Below, piece by piece: positions 1-8,603 of a stretch of 64,000 nucleotides of DNA. The first letter of the stretch is position 1, and the number at the start of each line of letters is the position of its first letter. A program made the translations under genes and the position numbers. Where the stretch lies: NCBI GenBank assembly GCA_964521255.1, contig CAZFRM010000006.1, positions 62,001-126,000 on the forward strand, in the 5' to 3' direction. The DNA comes from ZC4RG29 sp964521255. GTDB lineage: Bacteria; Bacteroidota; Bacteroidia; Cytophagales; Cyclobacteriaceae. The notes beneath the pieces are model-generated. The model saw only the letters and a program-made list of their open reading frames with translations. It made no database searches and had not been told where the DNA came from.

Positions 1-37
1 CTGTAATACATTAACGTATAAAGTTCTCTTAATAATC

Positions 38-1828
38 ATGGCGAAGCGAAGCAGGGAAGGACTTACGGACGCGGAGAAGCGGCCGCTCACAAAATCCAAT
101 CTTAAAAAGATACTTGGGATTTTTCATTTTGCGCTTCCGTACAAATGGTTTTTCTTTATCGGGCTCATAGCGCTTGGCCTCTCAAGCATTACCTTACTTT
201 CCTTTCCCTATTTTGCCGGGAAATTGCTGGATGTTGCATCCGGCAAGACCATTCGTTTTTTTTCGTCTATCAATGAGGTAGCCATTGCATTAATCATTGT
301 TCTTTTCATTCAGAGTATTTTTTCTTTTGTCAGAGTATATACATTCTCCTTTGTTACTGAGAAAGCCCTGGCTGATGTTCGTCAAAGTCTCTATCGGAAA
401 ATCATTTGGTCACCTATGAATTTCTTTGACAAGTATAGAGTAGGTGATTTAATGAGCAGGCTGACGTCAGATGTAGGTACGTTGCAGGAAACATTTACTA
501 CATCCTTAGCAGAGTTGTTACGACAAATTATTACACTCCTTTTCGGAACTGCATTGATTTTTTATTTAACGCCGAAGCTTTCCACCTTTATGTTCTTAAC
601 GGTACCACTAATTGTAATTGTGGCATTAATCTTTGGAAAATTTATCAGGGGCTTGTCAAGAAAAACGCAAGACAAACTTGCAGAAGCAAATATCATTGTT
701 GAAGAATCTTTTCAATCAATTGGTGTTGTAAAAGCCTTCACTAATGAATGGTTTGAAATTACACGCTATTCAAAATCACTTAAGGGAGTGGTTGATGTTG
801 CCATTCGTTCTGCCCGGTTTCGGGGACTATTCATTTCCTTCATCATCTTTGCAATTTTTGGCGCCATTGTAGCCATCACCTGGTATGGTGCCACGCTTGT
901 TCAAACCGGTGGTATCACGGTAGGTGAGTTGCTGGCGTTTGTGTTGTACACAACATTTATAGGAGGATCTATGGCAGGACTTGGGGATATTTATGCTCAA
1001 CTGCAGCGGGCGATTGGTGCATCCGAGAGGCTACTTGAAATAATGGATCGACCGGATGAATCTTCAATTACCACGGGAGAACCAATAGCGCTTGAAGGTG
1101 ATATTGAATTTCATGACGTGAAATTTTCCTATCCATCCAGGTCAGAGTTGGGAGTGTTGCATAATCTCAACTTAAAAATAAAGGCTGGCGAAAAAATCGC
1201 TTTGGTTGGACCAAGCGGATCGGGTAAGTCTACTATTGCAAATCTTCTTCTGCGTTTTTACCCTGCCAACCACGGCGTTATTACTGTTGACAACAAGGAT
1301 ATAAATAGTTATGAATTATCTGCTTATAGAAGCAATCTCGGGGTAGTTCCTCAGGAAGTTATTCTCTTCGGAGGCACCATTGAGGAAAACATTGCATACG
1401 GTAAGCCCCATTCAACATTTGCTGAAATCTATGAAGCGGCGCGAAAAGCCAACGCATTGGAATTCATTGAGAAATTTCCTGATCAGTTTAAAACAAAAGT
1501 TGGAGAACGTGGTGTAAAATTATCCGGAGGACAAAGACAACGTATAGCTATTGCCAGAGCAATTTTAAAAAATCCTTCCATTCTTATTTTGGATGAAGCC
1601 ACCAGCTCCCTTGATGCACATTCCGAAGTGCTGGTTCAGGAAGCACTGGAAAAATTAATGGAAGGGAGAACCAGTATAATTATCGCGCATCGTTTAAGCA
1701 CAATTCGAAAAGTTGATAGGATCTTTGTTATCCAACAGGGAGAAGTAGCTGAAGCAGGATCTCATCAGGAACTTTCTTCCCTTCATGATGGCATTTATCA
1801 ACGCTTGTTGAAACTCCAATTGGAATAG
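38..1828 (+). CDS. ABC transporter ATP-binding/permease protein (MsbA/exporter type)
   Basis: Half-size ABC exporter of 596 aa with membrane and ATPase domains on one chain, expected to work as an inner-membrane homodimer. Residues about 30-340 hold six hydrophobic segments of the type I exporter domain. The nucleotide-binding domain follows: Walker A GPSGSGKS at about 391-398, signature LSGGQRQR from about 495, Walker B ending LDEATSS near 519, and the H-loop His in AHRLSTI near 551. Length and order fit the MsbA/LmrA/BmrA group. The substrate cannot be read from sequence; lipid A or lipid flipping is possible for MsbA-like members but unproven here. No partner transporter gene is adjacent. 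Confidence 0.9.
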   Translation: MAKRSREGLTDAEKRPLTKSNLKKILGIFHFALPYKWFFFIGLIALGLSSITLLSFPYFAGKLLDVASGKTIRFFSSINEVAIALIIVLFIQSIFSFVRVYTFSFVTEKALADVRQSLYRKIIWSPMNFFDKYRVGDLMSRLTSDVGTLQETFTTSLAELLRQIITLLFGTALIFYLTPKLSTFMFLTVPLIVIVALIFGKFIRGLSRKTQDKLAEANIIVEESFQSIGVVKAFTNEWFEITRYSKSLKGVVDVAIRSARFRGLFISFIIFAIFGAIVAITWYGATLVQTGGITVGELLAFVLYTTFIGGSMAGLGDIYAQLQRAIGASERLLEIMDRPDESSITTGEPIALEGDIEFHDVKFSYPSRSELGVLHNLNLKIKAGEKIALVGPSGSGKSTIANLLLRFYPANHGVITVDNKDINSYELSAYRSNLGVVPQEVILFGGTIEENIAYGKPHSTFAEIYEAARKANALEFIEKFPDQFKTKVGERGVKLSGGQRQRIAIARAILKNPSILILDEATSSLDAHSEVLVQEALEKLMEGRTSIIIAHRLSTIRKVDRIFVIQQGEVAEAGSHQELSSLHDGIYQRLLKLQLE

Positions 1829-1842
1829 ACTAATTTAGCTTT

Positions 1843-2027
1843 ATGACAGGTCCTGGGTCTGATAAGCTATTGAAAAATTTTGAGTTGCGTTCTACCCCGA
1901 ACAGGCAGACCATTCTGCGTCTCTTTTTAAAGAAAGACTTATGCCCTTTCTTATGTTGACATCGGGAGAAATAGATGATAATCCGGACCGTGTAACTGTT
2001 TACAGAACAATGACCAAATACTTTTGA
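1843..2027 (+). pseudogene. Remnant of a Fur-family transcriptional regulator gene
   Basis: From the ATG at 1843 one frame reads about 36 codons ending in FELRSTPNRQTILRLFL, which resembles the first helices of Fur-family repressors. It then hits a stop near 1956. In a second frame, from about 1950, the text continues LTSGEIDDNPDRVTVYRT and stops at 2027; this matches the Fur recognition helix region (DRVTVYRT). The two halves therefore need a frameshift to be joined, and the metal-binding and dimerisation half is absent. This explains most of the 343-base gap between the ABC transporter and the TerC gene. The family assignment rests on motif recognition only. Confidence 0.6.
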
Positions 2028-2171
2028 ATCCAGATATTAAACGGCTACATATTAACGGAGATTATTTTTGGGATTGAATTATATTTGTAGTTTTGAAAGT
2101 TTACGTATAGACCCTCAAAAGCATTTTTTAGTTTTAGTTACGGCGTATAGTATAATTTTAGGAACCGCTAC

Positions 2172-3167
2172 TTGCAAGCAAATCTTAACATACTCTTATT
2201 CTCTCTTTTTGGAAGTGAAAGGGAAACCCTTCTTTTTGCTGTTTTCACCATTGTAATCATTCTTTTTTTGGTTTTAGACTTAGGCTTATTTCACAAGTCT
2301 GCTCATAAAATATCAACTCGCTCAGCCCTGTATCAATCCATCTTTTGGGTTATTATTTCGACTTTGTTTGGCGTGCTGATTTACATCTATGACGAAGGGG
2401 GCGCTACAGCAGCAGTTGAGTATTTCTCCGCGTACCTTACGGAAAAGGCCCTTTCAATTGATAATATTTTTGTCATTCTGCTCATCCTCAAATATTTCCG
2501 GGTAAAGGAGGACTATTATCATAAAGTACTTTTCTGGGGAATTCTTGGCGCCATTATTTTCCGCGCCGTATTTATTTTTGTTGGCGCTTACCTGATTCAC
2601 AGGGTTCATTTCATTCTTTACATTTTTGGTGTGCTTCTCATTTACTCAGGCATACGGATTTACTTTGAAGACAGTGACCAGAAAATAGAGCCGGAGAAAA
2701 ATCCAATCTTGAAATTGTGCCGGAAATATTTACCGATCACGACCGGAGACCATAACGGTCAGTTCGTGATCAGGAAGTATGGTAAGCTTATGTTCACTCC
2801 GCTGTTCCTTGTAATTGTCTTAATCGAAACAACGGACCTTATATTTGCTGTAGATTCTATTCCTGCGGCGTTTGCAATAACGCAAAACGAATTTCTGATT
2901 TACACGTCTAATATATTTGCCGTAATGGGTTTGCGCGCCATGTTCTTCCTGTTAGCGGGTGTGATTGATAAATTTTATTTATTACAAAAAGGATTATCCA
3001 TTATTCTCTTTTTCATTGGCGCCAAAATGATGTTAGAGATTTTTGATATTCACGTAAACGTGTATTTATCGTTCTCTGTCATTATCGCGACACTTACATT
3101 ATCAATCATTTTTTCTGTTCTGGTTCCAAGAAAAGAAAAAAAAACCGAGAAGGCGCTGGAGGAGTAA
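2172..3167 (+). CDS. TerC family integral membrane protein
   Basis: 331-residue polytopic membrane protein of the TerC/Alx/YjbE family, with about eight to nine hydrophobic segments. Family hallmarks are the acidic motifs in membrane helices: SIDNIFVILL near residue 97 and ETTDLIFAVDS near 219-227. Members of this family are linked to metal ion (Mn2+) export or tellurite resistance; the ion here is not determined. An in-frame stop at 2148 and the lack of an ATG make the TTG at 2172 the likely start. It is followed by a convergent gene 17 bp downstream. A broken Fur-like gene lies just upstream. Confidence 0.88.
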   Translation: MQANLNILLFSLFGSERETLLFAVFTIVIILFLVLDLGLFHKSAHKISTRSALYQSIFWVIISTLFGVLIYIYDEGGATAAVEYFSAYLTEKALSIDNIFVILLILKYFRVKEDYYHKVLFWGILGAIIFRAVFIFVGAYLIHRVHFILYIFGVLLIYSGIRIYFEDSDQKIEPEKNPILKLCRKYLPITTGDHNGQFVIRKYGKLMFTPLFLVIVLIETTDLIFAVDSIPAAFAITQNEFLIYTSNIFAVMGLRAMFFLLAGVIDKFYLLQKGLSIILFFIGAKMMLEIFDIHVNVYLSFSVIIATLTLSIIFSVLVPRKEKKTEKALEE

Positions 3168-3184
3168 AACGCTGCTCTTCATTT

Positions 3185-4444
3185 TCAATTGAATTCTTCG
3201 GAAAATAAATTCTTAGGCAATATCTGGAGAAGTATAGGCAGGGTTAAAAATTTCTGCGGAAGCGCTACAATTACAAATGTGGGGATGGTTTTAAGGATAT
3301 GAATTAATTCAACACGCATTTGATCCTTTTCATGGGTACTTAACTCGTTCGATCTCGCTTTTTTCACAAGGTTTAAAATTTCATCGCTTGACCGAATCTC
3401 CTTAAGAAGTTTCCCTTTATTCTTTTCTGCTATTTTGGCAACGCGCTTTATAAACTGATCGCTTACCTGTTCAAATTCCTGTTTGTTCTGTAATCTTTCC
3501 AATTGGTCCCAATGTTCGAGTACAAATCCTTCAACGGCAATCATACTATTTTCCAGATCCTCTTCAGAGAAATTAAGGTACCTGATAAATGCATTTAGAA
3601 AATCCACTTCCGGTTCTTCTATCTTTCTATCCGCCCACAAGGTGAGTATTGATATTTCAAGGAAGAACTTTTTTAGTATCCATGAATTTTCGGCTGGCAA
3701 ATTCATTTCATCAATGTTAATGCCTTCTTCAAATATGCGAAGAGCCTCCTTTCTTTTCTCTCCTGCTAAATCCGTGCTTTGTATAAACAGATCGAAGAGT
3801 CTTTTTTCTTCAAACACAACTTCTTTGTTCGCATGGGATGCCGCTGCGATTACTTTAACTATTGAGAAACGAAGCTCATCACGTTCATACCTGAAAAAGT
3901 CAGCAACAATCCGATCGGTTTTAGTGTGGATCCATTGTCCAAAAATATAAATGTCAAGAAAGAGAAGACTGTTATGAAAAAAGTATGCCCAAAAATTATC
4001 TTCTAAATCTGAGGTAAGCTCAATCCTTTTTTCCAGGATTTTCTCAGCCAACTCGATAGGAGTTTTTTTTCGACCGAAGATAGTTTTAGAAGGTGCGGCC
4101 ATCTCCGGGAAAATATTATTATAAAAGTTTCCAATATTTTCCACAGCTGTCATAATCCGTTCAGAAAGATCATCAGGATTACTAACAGGTCTATCGTTAA
4201 AAAGAAGGGAACTGCAGACGAGACTTTCAGCCAATAATATTTTCATCTTGTCTTTTGCGTTCCAGCTATCAATATTTGGAACATCAATAGACCCCACCGA
4301 TTGTCCGTACATAATTCCTGTAGGTTGAATTACACGATATAAAGAATGTTCAGGATGAGAACTTTTACGCGATGTTATATTTCGTAAAAGATCTTCCCTG
4401 AATTCCAGATAACTTTTAAGCCAGCCTTTATCGTGAGGGTTCAT
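3185..4444 (-). CDS. LETM1-related (biofilm-associated type) protein
   Basis: 419-residue predicted soluble protein. The last about 50 residues (ELSTHEKDQMRVELIHILKT followed by a hydrophobic stretch, then LTLPILLQILPKNLFSEEF) resemble the LETM1 ribosome-binding-like domain seen in a Bacteroidota family annotated as LETM1-related biofilm-associated protein. The middle part is helical and contains TerB-like stretches. No signal peptide. Function is unknown; the biofilm link is by family name only. The gene stands alone, convergent with terC and upstream of, but not clearly co-transcribed with, purE. Confidence 0.65.
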   Translation of the reverse strand: MNPHDKGWLKSYLEFREDLLRNITSRKSSHPEHSLYRVIQPTGIMYGQSVGSIDVPNIDSWNAKDKMKILLAESLVCSSLLFNDRPVSNPDDLSERIMTAVENIGNFYNNIFPEMAAPSKTIFGRKKTPIELAEKILEKRIELTSDLEDNFWAYFFHNSLLFLDIYIFGQWIHTKTDRIVADFFRYERDELRFSIVKVIAAASHANKEVVFEEKRLFDLFIQSTDLAGEKRKEALRIFEEGINIDEMNLPAENSWILKKFFLEISILTLWADRKIEEPEVDFLNAFIRYLNFSEEDLENSMIAVEGFVLEHWDQLERLQNKQEFEQVSDQFIKRVAKIAEKNKGKLLKEIRSSDEILNLVKKARSNELSTHEKDQMRVELIHILKTIPTFVIVALPQKFLTLPILLQILPKNLFSEEFN

Positions 4445-4520
4445 CTGCGGATGATTTCTTTATTAAGGTACAGATGGATGGAGAGTAATCGGTACATCTG
4501 CACAGCGATAAATCGATTAA

Positions 4521-5036
4521 TTAAATCGGATCTTCTTTCCATCCCTTTGTTTCCATTCTCTTTGCTGCTGATTCAACTTTCGTTTTCAGCGAGCGTTTGA
4601 ATTTATCCAGCTTTTTGGCCACGGTCCGATCAGATGCTCCAATAATCTGAGCAGCAAGAATGCCGGCATTGCGCGCGCCGTTTAACGCTACTGTAGCAAC
4701 GGGAACGCCCGAAGGCATTTGTAAAATAGATAAAACAGAATCCCAGCCATCAATTGAATTCGAAGATTTTACCGGTACTCCAATCACGGGCAAGGAAGTA
4801 ATGGAGGCAATCATTCCCGGTAAATGCGCTGCACCTCCGGCCCCTGCAATTATAACTTTCAACCCCTTCGTTCTTGCATTAGTGCCATATTCTACCATCC
4901 GGTGTGGCGTACGGTGAGCAGAGACGATGGTAAACTCAAATGGTATCCCTAATTCGGTCAGAAATTCAGCAGCTTCTTTCATGACTTTCAAATCTGATTG
5001 ACTACCCATTATAATTCCGACGATTGGCTTGCTCAT
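4521..5036 (-). CDS. purE: 5-(carboxyamino)imidazole ribonucleotide mutase
   Basis: Catalyses the shift of the carboxyl group from N5-CAIR to CAIR in de novo purine synthesis. The 171-aa chain has the class I PurE motifs GSQSDLKVM at the N terminus, SAHRTPHRM near residue 40 and GAGGAAHLPGM near 66-76. It lies one base downstream of purK on the same strand, the usual purKE operon, so the pair performs the two-step bicarbonate-dependent carboxylation of AIR. The C terminus is charged (Lys/Arg rich) and slightly longer than in E. coli PurE. Confidence 0.96.
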   Translation of the reverse strand: MSKPIVGIIMGSQSDLKVMKEAAEFLTELGIPFEFTIVSAHRTPHRMVEYGTNARTKGLKVIIAGAGGAAHLPGMIASITSLPVIGVPVKSSNSIDGWDSVLSILQMPSGVPVATVALNGARNAGILAAQIIGASDRTVAKKLDKFKRSLKTKVESAAKRMETKGWKEDPI

Positions 5037-5037
5037 A

Positions 5038-6174
5038 TCAGCTTATGACTTTTAAGGTTTGCTTGACAAAGTTGGCTTTATTTTTCAGGCTTGCAAGATC
5101 AGAATCAACAATGGTTACATGGCCCATTTTCCGAAACGGCTTGGTGAATTGTTTACCATATAAATGTACGTGTACACCAGGAATGCTGATCACATCTTCA
5201 AATCCCTGGTATTTTGCAAGTCCATTATGCCCTGGCTCACCGAGGAGATTGACCATTGCGCTTGGCTGAATCAATCGGGTATCTCCTAACGGTAGATTTA
5301 AAACAGCACGAAGATGTTGTTCATATTGCGATGTTATATTCGCTTCGATAGTCTGGTGCCCGCTGTTGTGTGGTCGCGGAGCTATTTCATTAACTAAAAC
5401 TTCTCCCTCTTTTGTAACAAACATTTCAACGGCCAGAAGGCCAACCATCTTTAACGTATCTATAACTTTTCTCGCTATAAATTCTGCCTTGCTTAAAACA
5501 TCGGTGGATAATTCTGCCGGAGCAAAGAGATACTCAACTAGGTTTTGCGCAGGGTGAAAAATCATCTCAACGGCAGGATAGGATACAACTTCTCCTTTTT
5601 CGTTTCGCGCTACTATGATTGAAATTTCTTTTTCAAACGGAATTAATTTCTCTAATAGTCCGGGGGCATCAAACCCCATTTGCAAATCTTCTGCTTTACG
5701 AAGCATCTGAACACCCCGGCCATCATATCCTTCACGACCAAGTTTATTAACTGCCGGAAGAAAATCTTTGCGCATGATTACCTCTTCGCGATTGTTGGTG
5801 AGAATAAAATCCGCCGTAGGAATTTCGTGGTCTTTATAAAAAGTTTTTTGCGTTCGTTTATCCTGAATAAGTTCAATGATGGAAGGTTGAGGGTAAACTT
5901 TCTTACCTCTTTGTGCCAACGCTTTTAACGCTGCGGTATTTACATTTTCTATTTCAATGGTAATTATATCACACGCTTCACCAAATTTCATCACAGTATC
6001 GTAATCCGTCAGCTTGCCACAGTGAAACTCAGTAAGGGAAGAGCATGGTGCATTTGGGTCTGGATCCAGTACAGAAAACGGAATGTTAAAATCTATTCCA
6101 GACTGAATAAGCATACGGCCCAATTGCCCGCCACCAAGTATACCCAGTTTAAAATTTTGATCGAAAGTTTTCAA
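5038..6174 (-). CDS. purK: 5-(carboxyamino)imidazole ribonucleotide synthase
   Basis: ATP-grasp enzyme that carboxylates AIR to N5-CAIR with ATP and bicarbonate. The N terminus has the GGGQLGRM nucleotide-fold motif (residues about 14-21). The ATP-grasp body includes GREGYDGRGV near 185 and the metal-binding stretch VNEIAPRPHNSGH near 270. 378 aa is normal for PurK. It is the first gene of a two-gene operon with purE, separated from it by a single base. No clear promoter consensus was found upstream. Confidence 0.96.
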   Translation of the reverse strand: MKTFDQNFKLGILGGGQLGRMLIQSGIDFNIPFSVLDPDPNAPCSSLTEFHCGKLTDYDTVMKFGEACDIITIEIENVNTAALKALAQRGKKVYPQPSIIELIQDKRTQKTFYKDHEIPTADFILTNNREEVIMRKDFLPAVNKLGREGYDGRGVQMLRKAEDLQMGFDAPGLLEKLIPFEKEISIIVARNEKGEVVSYPAVEMIFHPAQNLVEYLFAPAELSTDVLSKAEFIARKVIDTLKMVGLLAVEMFVTKEGEVLVNEIAPRPHNSGHQTIEANITSQYEQHLRAVLNLPLGDTRLIQPSAMVNLLGEPGHNGLAKYQGFEDVISIPGVHVHLYGKQFTKPFRKMGHVTIVDSDLASLKNKANFVKQTLKVIS

Positions 6175-6236
6175 ATGAGAAAATAAAGGGGAAAGTTAAG
6201 GAGAGGTTGCGAAAGAGACTAATGCTATAAAGTACT

Positions 6237-8156
6237 TTATTGAACGGTTGAATTTAAGAGTTGAATGTCCAAAATCTGGTCACCTACTTCTATTGTATGC
6301 ACCACCTCCATACCCTTCGTTACTTCTGCAAAAATGGTGTATCGGCCATCAAGATGCGGCGTCGGGGAATGTGTAATAAACCATTGAACTCCCTCTGTAT
6401 CTTTACCTGCTGAGGCCATCCCAACACTTCCTGTTTTGTACTTCCTTCCTGAAAATTCAGAACGAATAGAATAATCCTCACTGCCCCAGCCATCACCGCG
6501 AGGGCACCCGCCCTGAATAACAAAATTTGGAACCACTCTGTGGAAGAACTTACCATCATAGTAATCTCGCTTCACAAGACTTACAAAGTTTCCAACTGAG
6601 CCTGGTGCTTCCTCCACAAACAGTTGAATGGTAATGTCTCCCTTTGTCGTTTTTATCACAGCAAGCTGATGGGCATCGATAGTTTTCACCAGTGTCCAAT
6701 CAATTGGATGATTAAAACTTTTATCAACAGGCTTTGCTTCCCGGTTTTCAAAATAAGCTATTGCATTCTCCAGGGGAACATAGGATTCATAATCGCGTGG
6801 AAGGGAGAGCTTGTCTTTGGCTTTTTGTAAAAAGGATATATCCTTAACTATTTTTTTATAACCAAGAGCGGAGTCCATCAGGGCATCGGTAACAATTCCA
6901 ATTACTGCTGCATCACCTCTTTCAATTGCAGCGATATACGTTTCCAGGAAGCGTTGTTTTAACGATGCGGGGAATTGGCTACTTCCATTCATAGCTGCCA
7001 AAGCTATTGCTGAGGACGACTGAAGAACAGGAATACCGGACGACAAAAGTTCATTTCGAATGAACTCAAACGAACTACTTGATTGAGCAAGCACCTGAAG
7101 CAATGCTGCCTTCTGATAATTGTTTTCTGATGAGGAATAAATTTTCCTGACATCGTTTGTAATTTCTTGTTGCTCAGACGATGTGGCAAATGCCATCACG
7201 GATTCAAACAATATTGCTTGTACTCTCCAGTTTTGTATTGCCTTTGCTAATAGAAGTGTTTCCTTATAATGAGGTTTAGTTAAAGTTTGTCGTATGATTT
7301 CTGCAGAAGCGACACTAACATTAACAGAAGTATCCTTCAACGCATTGAACAGAACATTCTTTGTAGCATCGAATGGAAAAGTTGCAAGGGAGCGAACAGC
7401 ATTCACCCGAACTCTATAATCAACTTCTTGTGAAATGATTTTTTCGATTGTCTCAATCGAAGATGATGGTGCAACGTGCTTCAATCCCGCTGCCGCAGCC
7501 ATGCGCACTTCAGGAGAACTGTCATTTGTTGCTGACCGAATAAGTGCTTCTCCAACAAAGCCTGCTTTATCAATTTTTCCTCTTGTAAAAAAATGAGATG
7601 CTCCCAGTCTTGTTTGTAAAGGATAGTCGGGTGATAAAAATTGACTCACTTTCAAGACCAATGTACTATCACAATTCTCACGAAGCGCGTAGCGATAACA
7701 AAGCCATGGTAAATTTCGATCATCAGAATTTAGTACCTGATTAATTTCACTTCGGTTTATTACTTTACCAATAGCCTGAAAAATTTCGTAGAGAACCAGT
7801 GAGTCTTGTTCTTTAGAAATCCTTTTGATCAAAAAGTCTGCAGTTTGTTTTCCGCCGGTTTGACCAAGGGCGAAAGCAGCATTTACCCTCGTCACAACGT
7901 CCTGATCACTTAATTTTTCGACGAGCTTGTTAACATATAATGTATCCTGAATTGAACCAAAAGACAACGTTGCTGTCTGCTTATAAGATAAATTCGTAAC
8001 ATCAGTATAGAGGGAAAGGCTGTCAGATGATCTTCGATCCTGGAGATCATACAGCTTGACTAAAATGGCATCGGAAAACTTATTTGGATGATCTTCATTT
8101 CTTCTGCACGAGACCATTACAACCGTAATGATCACACAAGTAAAAATCCTGTGCAT
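6237..8156 (-). CDS. HEAT-repeat lipoprotein with C-terminal cyclophilin-type peptidyl-prolyl isomerase domain
   Basis: 639-residue protein that begins with a lipoprotein signal peptide (Cys17 after ITVVMVS), when the ATG at 8156 is used. An upstream in-frame ATG at 8180 would add eight residues and overlap the gene before it. The middle is built of HEAT-like helical repeats (for example VNAAFALGQTGG, VRMAAAAGLKH, VRVNAVRSLATF). From about residue 500 a cyclophilin domain follows: TKGDITIQLF, FHRVVPNFVIQGG, GMASAGKDTEGVQWFIT. The residues FHRV, QGG and the FIT segment are the usual active-site stretches, so isomerase activity is plausible. It probably acts as a periplasmic folding factor. It lies directly downstream of a TerB-like gene. 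Confidence 0.85.
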   Translation of the reverse strand: MHRIFTCVIITVVMVSCRRNEDHPNKFSDAILVKLYDLQDRRSSDSLSLYTDVTNLSYKQTATLSFGSIQDTLYVNKLVEKLSDQDVVTRVNAAFALGQTGGKQTADFLIKRISKEQDSLVLYEIFQAIGKVINRSEINQVLNSDDRNLPWLCYRYALRENCDSTLVLKVSQFLSPDYPLQTRLGASHFFTRGKIDKAGFVGEALIRSATNDSSPEVRMAAAAGLKHVAPSSSIETIEKIISQEVDYRVRVNAVRSLATFPFDATKNVLFNALKDTSVNVSVASAEIIRQTLTKPHYKETLLLAKAIQNWRVQAILFESVMAFATSSEQQEITNDVRKIYSSSENNYQKAALLQVLAQSSSSFEFIRNELLSSGIPVLQSSSAIALAAMNGSSQFPASLKQRFLETYIAAIERGDAAVIGIVTDALMDSALGYKKIVKDISFLQKAKDKLSLPRDYESYVPLENAIAYFENREAKPVDKSFNHPIDWTLVKTIDAHQLAVIKTTKGDITIQLFVEEAPGSVGNFVSLVKRDYYDGKFFHRVVPNFVIQGGCPRGDGWGSEDYSIRSEFSGRKYKTGSVGMASAGKDTEGVQWFITHSPTPHLDGRYTIFAEVTKGMEVVHTIEVGDQILDIQLLNSTVQ

Positions 8157-8166
8157 GAACTGCTTT

Positions 8167-8547
8167 TTATACAAGGTCATTGTAATTATTTGCAGCTTGT
8201 ACTACATCGTCAAATTCTATTCCGGCATGTTCAATGGAATAGAGTATCAGTTTTATTTCCTTAATATGAACACGTCCATCAATTTCGGAAACCTTGTACA
8301 GTGTGGCAAAAGCTTTGAGTTTTTCTTCGGGCGTGCATTTCTTTATGCAATCCATTCCCCTCTGATAGATATCGCGTTCACGAAATTTTTTTATGCTGGT
8401 CTCAAATTCCTGAAAAATTTCATCTGGGATTTTTTCCTTCGACTTTACTTTTTTTAAAGCATCCATCTCGTGTTCGCTAAAATCGCCATCAGCTCCAGCA
8501 AGAAGGTGTATAAGGTACAGCAATCCCAGTTGGTAATTCTTGTCCAT
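8167..8547 (-). CDS. TerB-like helical protein
   Basis: 126-residue all-helical protein, starting at the ATG at 8547; the open frame extends further upstream, but that part overlaps feoB and shows no relevant sequence. Two TerB-type acidic turns are visible, AGADGDFSEHE near residue 17-27 and SEIDGRVHIKE near 92-102, matching the TerB/DjlA-N fold in which Asp-rich turns may bind metal. The role is unknown. It is 57 bp downstream of feoB, so co-transcription with feoAB is possible. Confidence 0.7.
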   Translation of the reverse strand: MDKNYQLGLLYLIHLLAGADGDFSEHEMDALKKVKSKEKIPDEIFQEFETSIKKFRERDIYQRGMDCIKKCTPEEKLKAFATLYKVSEIDGRVHIKEIKLILYSIEHAGIEFDDVVQAANNYNDLV

Positions 8548-8603
8548 ATCGAAAGATAGAAAAAGGAGAGATTCCGCAAAACCTATTCGGCGTATGAAGA
8601 TGC

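Noticed and set aside
3483..3950. 155-codon open frame on the plus strand inside the LETM1-related gene
   Set aside because: Its residue use is that of an antisense shadow, and the minus-strand gene has a recognisable C-terminal domain.
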